DNA of 61,713 nucleotides from JBFMAP01 sp964632135 (GCA_964632135.1 CAZWEI010000002.1:1-61713); one strand, 5' to 3'. Numbered from the stretch's first letter, positions 50,233 through 58,968 are shown. Notes: generated by a model from the letters alone, not told the origin. Translations and numbers: made by a program.

Positions 50233-51618
50233 TCAACAACAGTAAAGGTTTTTTGGAATCTTCCCTTCCTCGATTTCGCCGAACGGGTTTCCGTACTTCC
50301 GCACGTTTTCCATCATCTCCTTGTTCGTCTCTAGTTCGAACCCGCCCTTCACCATGCGCGCGCGGAGTTTTTTAATGAGCGCTGGAATGTCGATTTCCGC
50401 AGGGCAGTCCTCCTTGCAGCCCGAGCACGCGAGGCACAGGTACGCGCGCAAGTTGTTTTTATCGCGCGGGCTTGCTATCACGTGCGAGATGAGCCCCTTC
50501 CCACCGGCGCGCTCGAACCCGAAGAACTCCGCGAGCTGGTGGTACGAGGGGCAGGCGTTATCACAAGCACCGCAGTTTATGCAGTACATCAGTTCGCCCA
50601 ACCCCTCTCTTATCATCTCGCTCCTTCCATTGTCAAGCAGAACTAGGTAAACCTCCTTCGCGCCCTGCGCGCCGAGCACTGCTTTGTTCTGGATGTCCGC
50701 GGTCTTGCTCGGTCCGTTTATTATGCTTATGTACACCGGAGCCTCGCGCCCGGTTCCCCAGATCGCGTCGCACTTTGCGACGAGAAGCGCGTCCTCGAGC
50801 GTGGGAACGAGCTTCTCAAATCCCGCGACCACGATGTGCTTGTCAGGATAGCGCGAAACGAGCGAGATGTTTCCCTCGTTCTCGAGCACAACAATATTTC
50901 CGTCGCTCGTGAGCGCGTTCGCACCCGTTATCCCTATCTTGCTTTTCGTTATCTTCTCGCGCAAATACCCGCGCGCAAATCCAACAATCTCTTCCGCAAT
51001 TTTGCCTTCGGCAAAATGCGGCGCATTTTCGCTCCGCGAAAATTGCGCCGGTTTCGCGCTCACCTTCGCGCCGAATTTCTCCCTGAGCGCGCTCGCCATC
51101 TCCTCTGGGGTAAGATGCATCGCCGGAATTACCGGGTGTATCCCCTCAACACCGCAGACCTGCGTCAGGAAGTCGCCGAGGTCGGTTTCAACAATTTCAA
51201 CCCCGCACTCCTCCAAAAACTTGTTAAGTTCGATTTCCTTGCACGCGTTCGATTTTGATTTCACGGCAAGTTTTTCTTTCCCGATGATTCCCAGAATTAT
51301 GTCGCGCGCATCCTCCGCATCCTTCGCCTCGAGCACGCGCACGCCGTTCCTTTTGAAGTTTTCAATCGCGGTTTTTTTCAACCTCTCGATATTCTCGATT
51401 GCGCCTTTCTTTATCGCGCGCAGTTTCTCGCGCAGCGCGTCCTCCAATTTGCGCTTTGCGCAAATGGACCATTTGTCCTGCGGGACAAATTGGTCGTCAA
51501 TTTTCGCGAGTATTGCGTCCCTGTTCTCGTTGGTTTCCCTGATGACCTTTAGCATCGCCTCCCGGAATTTCTTCTTCTCCGCGAGCTGCCTCTCCACTTC
51601 TTTTACTATTTCATCCAT
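50233..51618 (-). CDS. LUD-domain iron-sulfur protein (LutB-like) with two in-frame repeats
   Basis: About 461 residues. A helical N-terminus is followed by the LUD domain (GITGANALTSDGNIVVLENEGNISLVSRYP). Two 4Fe-4S motifs follow, CINCGACDNACP and CLACSGCKEDCP, with a C-terminal CC. LutB/LldF proteins take part in L-lactate oxidation, but the partners LutA and LutC are absent here. Two paired-hairpin repeats (50995-51048 and 51444-51493) are inserted in frame, at AQFSRSENAPHFAEGK and IDDQFVPQDKWSICAKRK. ATG 51618 is chosen over 51654. Confidence 0.85.
   Translation of the reverse strand: MDEIVKEVERQLAEKKKFREAMLKVIRETNENRDAILAKIDDQFVPQDKWSICAKRKLEDALREKLRAIKKGAIENIERLKKTAIENFKRNGVRVLEAKDAEDARDIILGIIGKEKLAVKSKSNACKEIELNKFLEECGVEIVETDLGDFLTQVCGVEGIHPVIPAMHLTPEEMASALREKFGAKVSAKPAQFSRSENAPHFAEGKIAEEIVGFARGYLREKITKSKIGITGANALTSDGNIVVLENEGNISLVSRYPDKHIVVAGFEKLVPTLEDALLVAKCDAIWGTGREAPVYISIINGPSKTADIQNKAVLGAQGAKEVYLVLLDNGRSEMIREGLGELMYCINCGACDNACPSYHQLAEFFGFERAGGKGLISHVIASPRDKNNLRAYLCLACSGCKEDCPAEIDIPALIKKLRARMVKGGFELETNKEMMENVRKYGNPFGEIEEGKIPKNLYCC
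50995..51048. repeat. Paired-hairpin repeat, copy 5 (in the LUD gene)
   Basis: CGCA, ATTTTGCC-TTC-GGCAAAAT, GCGGCGC, ATTTTCGC-TCC-GCGAAAAT, TGCG, in frame within the LUD protein gene. The two stems have 8 bp each and triloops. Confidence 0.85.
51444..51493. repeat. Paired-hairpin repeat, copy 6 (in the LUD gene)
   Basis: CCA, ATTTGCGC-TTT-GCGCAAAT, GGACC, ATTTGTCC-loop-GGACAAAT, TGG. This is the clearest example of the consensus. It is in frame within the same gene as copy 5. Confidence 0.88.
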
Positions 51619-51692
51619 CGCATCGCCATCCAGCCCACGAACCCATATACTCAACTCATATATTTATATCCAACATATATTAGGTTGGTACC

Positions 51693-52013
51693 ATGGGGCT
51701 TCTCGACGCGATAAAGAACTTCTTCGGCAAGGGGAAAAAGGGAGAGGAGATGCTGTGCGTGAAGTGCAAGGTCCCCATTCCACCAGAGCGCACCACGTGC
51801 CCGAAATGCGGGCGAAAAGTTTCCGAAATGTACAAGGTCACGTGCCCGAAATGCGGCACGGAGATTCCCTGGAACGCTGAGAAGTGCTTCAAGTGCGAGA
51901 CGAGTTTCAAACCAGAAACGAAAACTTACAACGTCTACATCTGCCCGCGCTGCGGGTTCGAGGCGAAATACTACATGCTCGAATGCCCAAGTTGCGGGGT
52001 AAAATTAGTATAA
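51693..52013 (+). CDS. Double zinc-ribbon protein with amphipathic start
   Basis: A 106-residue protein. The start MGLLDAIKNFFGKGKK may touch the membrane. Zinc pairs CVKC/CPKC, CPKC/CKC and CPRC/CPSC give three zinc-ribbon-like sites. Such proteins bind protein or nucleic acid partners. The first residues resemble those of the protein at 16330. A TATA box (TTTATATCC) about 26 bases upstream suggests a leaderless or very short leader mRNA. Confidence 0.75.
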   Translation: MGLLDAIKNFFGKGKKGEEMLCVKCKVPIPPERTTCPKCGRKVSEMYKVTCPKCGTEIPWNAEKCFKCETSFKPETKTYNVYICPRCGFEAKYYMLECPSCGVKLV

Positions 52014-52026
52014 CGTAGTCGCGCGA

Positions 52027-52610
52027 TTATTTTTTCTGCGCAATTTTTTCTTCATCGTTTTGGATTATACTCCTAAACATGTCTCCAAACTTTTCCTCAA
52101 CTGTCGTTTTGAACTTCACGTTCAACCCAACATCGAAAACTACCGAGTTTGGGATTAGTTCTCTCTTCTCGCCCTCTGTAAAGGCAGGACAATTTTTAAC
52201 ACGTTCCAGGTCTGCCACTAATGGATGTATTATAACCTCTGGGTGTGCTTTTCGAATCTCTTTTATCAACTCGCCCGCTTCAGGATCCTTTGGCCCGATG
52301 TAAGTGAATAGGATGGCCGGCCCCCCCCTTCCTCCAGAAAATTGCGCGCTTGGCTAAGGGACGGTCTCCAGTTGATATCAAGGCGCCCGTCGCTTATCGT
52401 TTTACGTATTGCTCTAAGGACGTCTATATTTGGGTGAACTATTATAACCCTAGTTCTTTCGCCACCACCGACAAGTTTCTTAACTGGGGTTTCTTCTTTT
52501 GCACGATGCCGTATAGACGAGGGCAATGGCTCATCCAAAGAAGAGCCAAAACCCGAATTTATCGTATGAATTACGGAGCGGTTTACCCCGCGTTTGTAGA
52601 GACCTTCCAT
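52027..52610 (-). pseudogene. Receiver-like gene split by a frameshift in a G8 tract
   Basis: Two frames on the minus strand join at a run of eight G (C8 at 52321-52328). The first gives a basic tail, then TRVIIVHPNIDVLRAIRKTISD and NFLEEGG. With one extra G the frame continues PAILFTYIGPKDPEAGELIKE, HPEVIIHPLVADLERVK to the stop at 52027. The joined product would be 194 residues: an N-terminal tail plus a degenerate receiver. A promoter with TTTAAATTTAAA precedes ATG 52610. It could be a disrupted gene, a slippage-controlled gene or an assembly error. Confidence 0.75.
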
Positions 52611-52632
52611 GAAATAATTACGCGGTTTAAAT

Positions 52633-53679
52633 TTAAATAACTAATGTCGTCGTCTCGACTCGCGCGCCGTTATAATCAACTTCCGCCACAAACGCCCCGA
52701 ATCCTTCTTTTTTCAGCTCGCGCACAACCTCGCCAACCTTCCACGCGTCGACAATCGCAATGACCGCCCCCCCTTCCCCGCCGGCACCCGATAATTTCGA
52801 GCCATACGCACCATTTTTCAAACAAACTTTTCTCGCCTTCTCGATTCCCCTGCTGCTCATTCCCGCGCGCGCCAGCATCTCGTGGTTCTCGTTCAGCAGT
52901 CCCCCCAGCGCGCGTGCATCACCCCCAGCGCGCAGCTCGCTCGCAACCCGCCCAAACAATTTCTCGTACGCGCGCGTTATTCGCTTTCTTTCCGTTTTTC
53001 CAATCTCCTCTGGTTTGCCCCTCGCGCCACAAATCCGCGCGAACTTTTTCACCATCGCGCTCGTCGCGCTCTTTCTTCCACCAAAACAAGTATCAACGAC
53101 AACCACGCGCGCATTCCTCGGGAATGCGACTCGCGCATCCTTGAATTCAAACGAAACCTTTCTTTGGTTGAATTTTTTCCTGAAGAATTGGAACCCGCCC
53201 CTTATCACGGCGCGCGCGTCTATCCCGCTCGGAATCCCGCCGTGCATTATCCTCTCGGACGCCTGAACCGCCTCAAAAATCTCATCAAAGCTCGGCTGCT
53301 TCCTTCCAAAATACGAATAAAGCGCGAGCGCGAGCGCGGCGCCGAGCGATGCGGAATTTCCCATTCCCTTGGGCGCGTTCGAAAGAGCAAGATTCGCGCG
53401 CAAACCAGCGCGCGGTCTGAATTTGTTTTTCCTCAATATATGCAGAAACAACTCCCCGAAACCGCGCAGAACTTTCGCGCCAGAAAACTTTCCATCCGCG
53501 TTCATCATCGCGCAGCCGATTTTGCTTCTCATCTCCAGGCGCGGTTCTCCAGTAGTTTCTATTAGTTCCGCGCGGCTCCTGAGCGCCGTTGCGAACGCTA
53601 CTGCGCGCGCGCCGTAAACCACGTAATGCTCCCCGCAGAGTATCAGTTTCGTGGGCGCGGACGCGGCACTTTTTTTCAT
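52633..53679 (-). CDS. mvk: Mevalonate kinase
   Basis: About 348 residues of the GHMP kinase family. APTKLILCGEHYVVYG at the start, the ATP site ALSNAPKGMGNSASLGAAL and a C-terminal KLSGAGGEGGAVIAI loop match mevalonate kinases. It phosphorylates mevalonate to mevalonate-5-phosphate. ATG 53679 fits family length. It is divergent from ubiX, opening the archaeal-type mevalonate cluster. Confidence 0.93.
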   Translation of the reverse strand: MKKSAASAPTKLILCGEHYVVYGARAVAFATALRSRAELIETTGEPRLEMRSKIGCAMMNADGKFSGAKVLRGFGELFLHILRKNKFRPRAGLRANLALSNAPKGMGNSASLGAALALALYSYFGRKQPSFDEIFEAVQASERIMHGGIPSGIDARAVIRGGFQFFRKKFNQRKVSFEFKDARVAFPRNARVVVVDTCFGGRKSATSAMVKKFARICGARGKPEEIGKTERKRITRAYEKLFGRVASELRAGGDARALGGLLNENHEMLARAGMSSRGIEKARKVCLKNGAYGSKLSGAGGEGGAVIAIVDAWKVGEVVRELKKEGFGAFVAEVDYNGARVETTTLVI

Positions 53680-53737
53680 ATACGGCAGATATCGCGCGCA
53701 ACCTTTTAAAGCCCTGCGCCGATAGTTAATCGATGTC

Positions 53738-54304
53738 ATGAAGATAGTGCTCGCGCTCACAGGCGCCTCTGGAGCGGTTTACGGAATAAGGTTAGCAGAG
53801 ACGCTTCACAGCGCAAAACACGAACTCCACATAATCGTCACGCGCACCGCCAAAAAAATAATAAAGCACGAGCTCGGGGAGGTTGAGGGGGTTCTGAAAA
53901 AACTCTCGCGTTTTGGAAAATTATACGAAGAAGACGAGATGGAGGCGCCGTTCGCATCAGGCTCGTTCCGCGCGGATGCAGTGGCAATCTGCCCGTGCTC
54001 CACAAAGACGCTCGCCGCGGTTGCGTGCGGATTCTCGCACAATTTGGTTTGCCGCGCGGCGGACGTCGCGCTCAAGGAAAACAAAAAACTAATTCTCGTG
54101 ATTCGCGAGACCCCGCTGAGCGCGATACACCTTGAAAATATGCTGAAATTATCGCGCCTTGGCGTCGTAATTCTTCCGGCGAGCCCCGCCTTCTACCCAT
54201 CGCCAAAAAAAATCGACGAGATTGTTGATTTCATTGTTGGAAAGATTTTGGACTCGCTCGGCGTCGAGAACAGACTTTACAGGAGGTGGAAGGATGTTCC
54301 GTGA
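53738..54304 (+). CDS. ubiX: UbiX-type flavin prenyltransferase
   Basis: A 188-residue flavoprotein. ALTGASGAVYGIRLAE (FMN site), ICPCSTKTLAAVACGFSHNLVCRAADVALKE and RETPLSAIHLENML are family motifs. It makes the prenylated FMN cofactor needed by UbiD-type decarboxylases. Its stop overlaps the ubiD start at 54294 by 11 bases, so it probably supplies cofactor to that enzyme. Confidence 0.94.
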   Translation: MKIVLALTGASGAVYGIRLAETLHSAKHELHIIVTRTAKKIIKHELGEVEGVLKKLSRFGKLYEEDEMEAPFASGSFRADAVAICPCSTKTLAAVACGFSHNLVCRAADVALKENKKLILVIRETPLSAIHLENMLKLSRLGVVILPASPAFYPSPKKIDEIVDFIVGKILDSLGVENRLYRRWKDVP

Positions 54305-55649
54305 TTTCATAAATAAACTGGAAAAAAACAAACAACTCGTCAGGATAAAAAAACCCGTCTCCACGCGCCTTGAGGCTTCCGGCATTTTGAAAGTGCTCGA
54401 CGGCACGCCTGTTCTTTTTGAAAACGTGAAGGACTACAAATACTCCGTCATCGGCAATCTCTTCTCGTCCCGCGCGCTCATCGCACAATACCTGAAAACT
54501 ACTCCCGAGAAACTGATTTTCAGGATGGCGCGCGCAATCGACAAACCGACAAAGCCGACGCTCGTTAAAAATGCGCCCTGCCACGAGGTTGTGGAGAGCG
54601 GCGTTGACCTCACGAAAATTCCAATCCTATCCCACTGCGCGCATGACGGCGGCCCTTACATTTCTTCGGGCGTGGTGGTCGCGCACGATTCCGAACACGG
54701 AAGAAACTGCAGTTTCCACAGGCTGATGCTCATCGGAAAAAACAAATTCACGCTTCGAATTCTGCCGCGCCACCTCGACGCGTTCATAAAACGAAACGGC
54801 GGCGAGCTCGACGTCGCTGTCGCAATCGGGAATCCGGTCAATTTCCTCCTCGCTGCCGCGACGTCTATCGAACTGGGCGCGGACGAGATGTGGATAGCGA
54901 ATTCGCTCGAGCGAATCCAGACCGCGCGCTGCAAAACCGTCGATGTTGAAGTGCCTGCGCACAGCGAGTTCGTGCTCGAGGGAAGAATTACGAAAGAAAC
55001 CGCGCCAGAGGGAAAATTCGTCGACCTCACGGAAACGTATGATATTGTGCGCGAGCAATCTGTCCTCGAGGTGAAGAAAATCACCCGCCGTAGGGACGCA
55101 ATTTACCAGGCGCTCCTTCCGGGCGCGATGGAGCACAAACTCCTGATGGGGATGCCGCGCGAGCCAACGATATTCCGCGAGGTAAGCAAGGTTTGCAAGT
55201 GCGAGAACGTCGTGCTCACGCTCGGGGGCTGCAGCTGGCTCCACGCCGTAGTGCGGATTGACAAGAAAAAAGAGGAGGACGGAAAGAACGCAATCGAGGC
55301 GGCGTTCCGCGGGCACCACTCCCTCAAGCACGTTGTGGTAGTGGACAAGGATATTGACATAAACAAGATGTCGAACGTGGAGTGGGCGATTGCGACACGC
55401 TTCCAGGCGAAAACAGGACTCGTCGTGAAGTTGAATGAGAAGGGCTCCTCGCTCGACCCGTCTGCGGACCCTCTCACGCGCGAGACGTCAAAAATGGGGA
55501 TTGACGCGACCGCGCCGCTCCAAGCATTCGCGACAAAGTCGCGAAATTTTGGAAGCGAAGCTTCCAAATATAAGGGAAAAGACTTCAAGAAGGCGGAATT
55601 TCCAAATGTGAAGCCCGGAAAATACGGAGTTGGAAAGGTATGCGCCTAG
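54294..55649 (+). CDS. ubiD: UbiD-family decarboxylase (probable anhydromevalonate phosphate decarboxylase)
   Basis: About 451 residues. Family motifs include PILSHCAHDGGPYISSGVVVAHD, MLIGKNKFTLRIL, EFVLEGRITKETAPEGKFVDLTETYD and IDINKMSNVEWAIATRFQ. UbiD uses prenylated FMN for decarboxylation. Flanked by ubiX and AcnX genes, it most likely decarboxylates trans-anhydromevalonate-5-phosphate to isopentenyl phosphate. A paired-hairpin repeat is in frame at 55526-55569. ATG 54294 follows AGGAGGTGG. Confidence 0.9.
   Translation: MFRDFINKLEKNKQLVRIKKPVSTRLEASGILKVLDGTPVLFENVKDYKYSVIGNLFSSRALIAQYLKTTPEKLIFRMARAIDKPTKPTLVKNAPCHEVVESGVDLTKIPILSHCAHDGGPYISSGVVVAHDSEHGRNCSFHRLMLIGKNKFTLRILPRHLDAFIKRNGGELDVAVAIGNPVNFLLAAATSIELGADEMWIANSLERIQTARCKTVDVEVPAHSEFVLEGRITKETAPEGKFVDLTETYDIVREQSVLEVKKITRRRDAIYQALLPGAMEHKLLMGMPREPTIFREVSKVCKCENVVLTLGGCSWLHAVVRIDKKKEEDGKNAIEAAFRGHHSLKHVVVVDKDIDINKMSNVEWAIATRFQAKTGLVVKLNEKGSSLDPSADPLTRETSKMGIDATAPLQAFATKSRNFGSEASKYKGKDFKKAEFPNVKPGKYGVGKVCA
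55526..55569. repeat. Paired-hairpin repeat, copy 7 (in ubiD)
   Basis: Two adjacent hairpins, TTCGCGAC-AAA-GTCGCGAA and TTTGGAAGC-GAA-GCTTCCAAA, with ATTT/AAAT flanks. They lie in frame in ubiD (FATKSRNFGSEASKYKGK) and lack a clear GGACC joint, so this is a shorter or diverged copy. Confidence 0.65.
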
Positions 55650-56818
55650 AGAAAAAAGACGAAGACGCGCTTGCGGGAAAACTGGGCCGCGCTTACCAAA
55701 AATCAATGGAAATCCTTCTCGCGCTCGGCGACATTTACGGCGCGGACAAATTAATTCCCGTTGCTTCTGTTCAGGTTGCAGGCGTTTCGTATCACAACTT
55801 GGGCGACGCCGGTTTGGAATTTCTCGAGGAGATGGCGCGCGATGGGAAAGTCGTTGTTCAGACCACTCTAAATCCAGCGGGGATGGATTTGCGCGACTGG
55901 AAGAAACTGGGAATAAGCGACGAGTTTGCAAACAAGCAACTGCGCATAATCCACGCGTACGCGAAAATGGGAATACAAACGACGTGCACGTGCACCCCCT
56001 ATCTCATCGGAAACAAACCGAAATTCGGGAAGCACATCGCGTGGAGCGAGTCCTCTGCAGTATGCTACGCGAACTCAGTTTTAGGCGCGCGCACGAACCG
56101 CGAAGGAGGCCCCTCCGCGCTCGCGGCCGCGCTCATCGGAAAAACCCCTAATTACGGATTACATTTGGAAAAAAACAGACAAGCGCAAGTCCTCGTGGAA
56201 GTTCAAACCCCGCTCGAAAATGTTCCTGATTTCGGCGCGCTTGGGTATTCGATTGGAAAGAAAATAAAGAACAAAATCCCGCTTATCCGCGGCGTGAAAA
56301 AGGCCAGCCTCGAGCAACTAAAAAGTCTGTGCGCTTCCATCGCGACTTTTGGGGGGACAGCACTCTTCCACATAGAAAAAATCACTCCAAACAAAACAGC
56401 AATTCCAAAAGAAAAAATCGAAATCACGAAGCGCGACATTGAGGACGCGTACGCCGCGCTGAATGATAACGAGAAGCCGGATTTCGTGAGCACAGGCTGC
56501 CCGCACTGCTCGCTCGGCGAGATAAAGCGCATCGCCGATTTGCTGCGCGGGAAAAAAATTCGCAAGGAATTCTGGATTTGCGTGGCGCGCGCAATAAAGG
56601 AAAAGGCAGACGCGCTCGGCTACTCAAAACCCATCGAGGCCTCGGGCGCGAAGTTCGCGTGCGACACGTGCATGGCGGTCGCGCCACTGAAGGGAAGATT
56701 CAGATGCATGGCAATCGATTCGGCTAAGGGCTGCTACTACGCGCGCGGGAACAATAATTTCAAGACGAATTTCAAAACGCTCGAGGAGTGCGTGCGCGAG
56801 GCGCTGGACGAGGGATAG
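55640..56818 (+). CDS. AcnX large subunit (phosphomevalonate dehydratase)
   Basis: A 392-residue DUF521/aconitase-X protein. Cys-bearing segments include TTCTCTPYLIG, STGCPHCSLGE and CDTCMA, with a 4Fe-4S cluster expected. In the archaeal mevalonate pathway AcnX large and small subunits dehydrate mevalonate-5-phosphate to trans-anhydromevalonate-5-phosphate. It overlaps the end of ubiD by 10 bases, so they are coupled. The small subunit follows at 56820. Confidence 0.92.
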   Translation: MRLEKKDEDALAGKLGRAYQKSMEILLALGDIYGADKLIPVASVQVAGVSYHNLGDAGLEFLEEMARDGKVVVQTTLNPAGMDLRDWKKLGISDEFANKQLRIIHAYAKMGIQTTCTCTPYLIGNKPKFGKHIAWSESSAVCYANSVLGARTNREGGPSALAAALIGKTPNYGLHLEKNRQAQVLVEVQTPLENVPDFGALGYSIGKKIKNKIPLIRGVKKASLEQLKSLCASIATFGGTALFHIEKITPNKTAIPKEKIEITKRDIEDAYAALNDNEKPDFVSTGCPHCSLGEIKRIADLLRGKKIRKEFWICVARAIKEKADALGYSKPIEASGAKFACDTCMAVAPLKGRFRCMAIDSAKGCYYARGNNNFKTNFKTLEECVREALDEG

Positions 56819-56819
56819 C

Positions 56820-57221
56820 ATGTTATTGAAGGGTAGGAGCATTTCGAAAGGGATTGCGGAAGGAGAGGTTCTCCTCACGCGCGCGCAGATTTCATTCTTC
56901 GGCGGTGTGGACCCGAACACGGGGGTCGTGATAGAAAAGGGGCACGGGCTCGAGGGACAATCAATTGCCGGAAAAGTGCTGGTTTTTCCAAGCGGGAAGG
57001 GCTCGACTGTCGGTTCTTACACTCTTTACCGCCTAAAAAAGAACGGCGTCGCGCCTGCCGCGATAATAAATGTTGAGTGCGAGCCGATCGTCGCGGTTGG
57101 CGCGATAATCTCGGATATTCCCGCGATAGACAAATTAAATAAGGACGTTTTTGCAATATTGAAAAACGGGATGCGCGTGAAGGTTGACGGGACGCGCGGC
57201 ACCCTAGAGGTGCGGGGTTGA
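56820..57221 (+). CDS. AcnX small subunit (phosphomevalonate dehydratase)
   Basis: A 133-residue DUF126 protein. KGRSISKGIAEGEVLLTRAQISFFGGVDPNTG and GKVLVFPSGKGSTVGSYTLYRL are typical of the swivel domain of AcnX enzymes. It forms the active site together with the large subunit. The start is one base after the large subunit stop, so translation is coupled. Confidence 0.93.
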   Translation: MLLKGRSISKGIAEGEVLLTRAQISFFGGVDPNTGVVIEKGHGLEGQSIAGKVLVFPSGKGSTVGSYTLYRLKKNGVAPAAIINVECEPIVAVGAIISDIPAIDKLNKDVFAILKNGMRVKVDGTRGTLEVRG

Positions 57222-57225
57222 TTTT

Positions 57226-58008
57226 ATGGAGATCATACTTGTTAAACTCGGCGGAAGCCTGATCACGAACAAATTCATTCCATTCACGGCGAACGAGCAC
57301 GTAATAGACAGATTATCGCATGAGATTCACGAGGCGCGGAAGAAGAAAAAAATCAAACTCGTCCTCGGGCACGGGGGCGGCTCGTTCCCGCACACACCGG
57401 CGCACAAATACCAAGTGCACAAGGGGTTCAAAAATGAGAGGAGCGCGCGCGGGTTCGCGGAGACGCAGGAGGCGGCCTCGCTTCTTAACCGCATCGTCGT
57501 CAAATCTCTTCTTGATGAGGGGGAGAGCGCGGTCTCGCTCCAGCCTTCCGCGGCCGCGGTCGCGGTGGACGGGCGCATAATCGAATGGGACACAAAGCCA
57601 ATCGAACTCATGCTGAAAATGAACGTTCTCCCGGTAGTTTACGGTGATGTTGCAGTCGACACGAAGAAGGGCTGCTCAATCATCTCGACAGAGGAAATCC
57701 TGTGCCATCTCGCGCGCAAACTCAGGGCAGAGCGCGTGATTGTTGTTGGAAAGACAGATGGCGTCTACACCGACAACCCGCTCCGCCCGCTCAAAAAAAT
57801 AACGCCAAAAAATTACGCGAAAATAAAAAAATACCTCGGCGGCTCCGACGCGACGGATGTCACGGGAGGGATGAGGCACAAAGTTGAGAGGCTCCTGGAG
57901 CTTGCGCGCGACGGAATCCCGAGCGAGGTCATAAGCGGGATGAAAAAGGAAAACCTCCTGAACGCGCTCCTGAACCGCCCGCGCGGCGGCACGAAAATAA
58001 CCAAGTGA
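57226..58008 (+). CDS. ipk: Isopentenyl phosphate kinase
   Basis: A 260-residue amino-acid-kinase-family protein. LVKLGGSLITN, LGHGGGSFPH with the His that binds phosphate, and TDGVYTDNP match isopentenyl phosphate kinase. It converts isopentenyl phosphate to IPP with ATP, the last step of the archaeal mevalonate route. It follows the AcnX small subunit by 4 bases. Confidence 0.93.
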   Translation: MEIILVKLGGSLITNKFIPFTANEHVIDRLSHEIHEARKKKKIKLVLGHGGGSFPHTPAHKYQVHKGFKNERSARGFAETQEAASLLNRIVVKSLLDEGESAVSLQPSAAAVAVDGRIIEWDTKPIELMLKMNVLPVVYGDVAVDTKKGCSIISTEEILCHLARKLRAERVIVVGKTDGVYTDNPLRPLKKITPKNYAKIKKYLGGSDATDVTGGMRHKVERLLELARDGIPSEVISGMKKENLLNALLNRPRGGTKITK

Positions 58009-58020
58009 GGTTTTTGGGAG

Positions 58021-58968
58021 ATGGACATCCTCTCGCAATTCACAATCCTTTTCATTTTCCTATTCGTCCTCGCGCGCTCCTCGCAGTTCGTCGTTTCCTC
58101 GGCGGTAAAGCTCTCACGCTTCTTCAGAATCGGCGAGATGACGATCGGCTTCATCCTGCTCTCGATTTCCACCACTCTTCCAGAACTTTCAGTTTCAATA
58201 ATCTCCTCCTCGGCAAACGAGAGCGCGCTCGCGGTCGGAAACGCGATAGGCTCGAACATAGCGGACATATGCATGGTGCTCGGCATCTCCGCGTTCATAG
58301 GCACGATATACGTGAGGGGAAAGGAGATGCTCAAAATATCCCAAATCATCGTCGCGACCTCCCTGATAGTCATAGTCCTCATGATGACGACGAAACTCGA
58401 CCGCCTCGACGGGCTCATCCTGCTCGTGGTTTTCGTTCTCTACATCTACTTCCTCTGGAAGGAAAAAATCGCGATTGAGGAGCGCGGTGAGGTCAGCAGA
58501 AAGGAAGCGCTGAACTCATTTTTATTTTTCGGGATTGGGATAGCGGGCGTGATAATAAGTTCAGGCTTCGTCGTCGATTCAGCGATTAAAATTTCAGACG
58601 CGCTCAACCTCACGCGCTCGTTCATAGGCGCGACACTCGTTGCGATGGGCACCTCCCTTCCAGAACTCGCGATAAGCGCGACAGCTGTCGCGCGCAAACA
58701 CTTCTCGCTCGCAATTGGTGATGCGGTTGGCGCGTGCATGATAAATCTCACTCTCGTGCTCGGTGTTGCCGCGCTCATCAACCCCCCGAACATAAACATG
58801 AGCATGTTCAACGTGCTCGCTGGCTTCCTGCTCATCACGAACATGGTGTTCTGGTACATCCTCCAGACGAAGAAAAGGCTCACGCGCGAGCACGGCGCGC
58901 TCCTCCTGCTCGTTTACGCGTGCTTCCTGGGCGCGATGCTCTGGGTGCAGGGGGCGATACGCGCGTGA
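58021..58968 (+). CDS. Cation/Ca2+ exchanger (CaCA family)
   Basis: A 315-residue antiporter with about ten membrane helices in two inverted halves. Alpha repeats STTLPELSVSIISSSANESALAVGNAIGSNIADI and GTSLPELAISATAVARKHFSLAIGDAVGACMINL hold the ion site. It would exchange Na+ or H+ for Ca2+. It starts 12 bases after the isopentenyl phosphate kinase gene. Confidence 0.93.
   Translation: MDILSQFTILFIFLFVLARSSQFVVSSAVKLSRFFRIGEMTIGFILLSISTTLPELSVSIISSSANESALAVGNAIGSNIADICMVLGISAFIGTIYVRGKEMLKISQIIVATSLIVIVLMMTTKLDRLDGLILLVVFVLYIYFLWKEKIAIEERGEVSRKEALNSFLFFGIGIAGVIISSGFVVDSAIKISDALNLTRSFIGATLVAMGTSLPELAISATAVARKHFSLAIGDAVGACMINLTLVLGVAALINPPNINMSMFNVLAGFLLITNMVFWYILQTKKRLTREHGALLLLVYACFLGAMLWVQGAIRA

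Noticed and set aside
50233..51618. LUD gene as disrupted by repeats
   Set aside because: Both repeats keep the frame and all cluster motifs remain, so it is probably functional.
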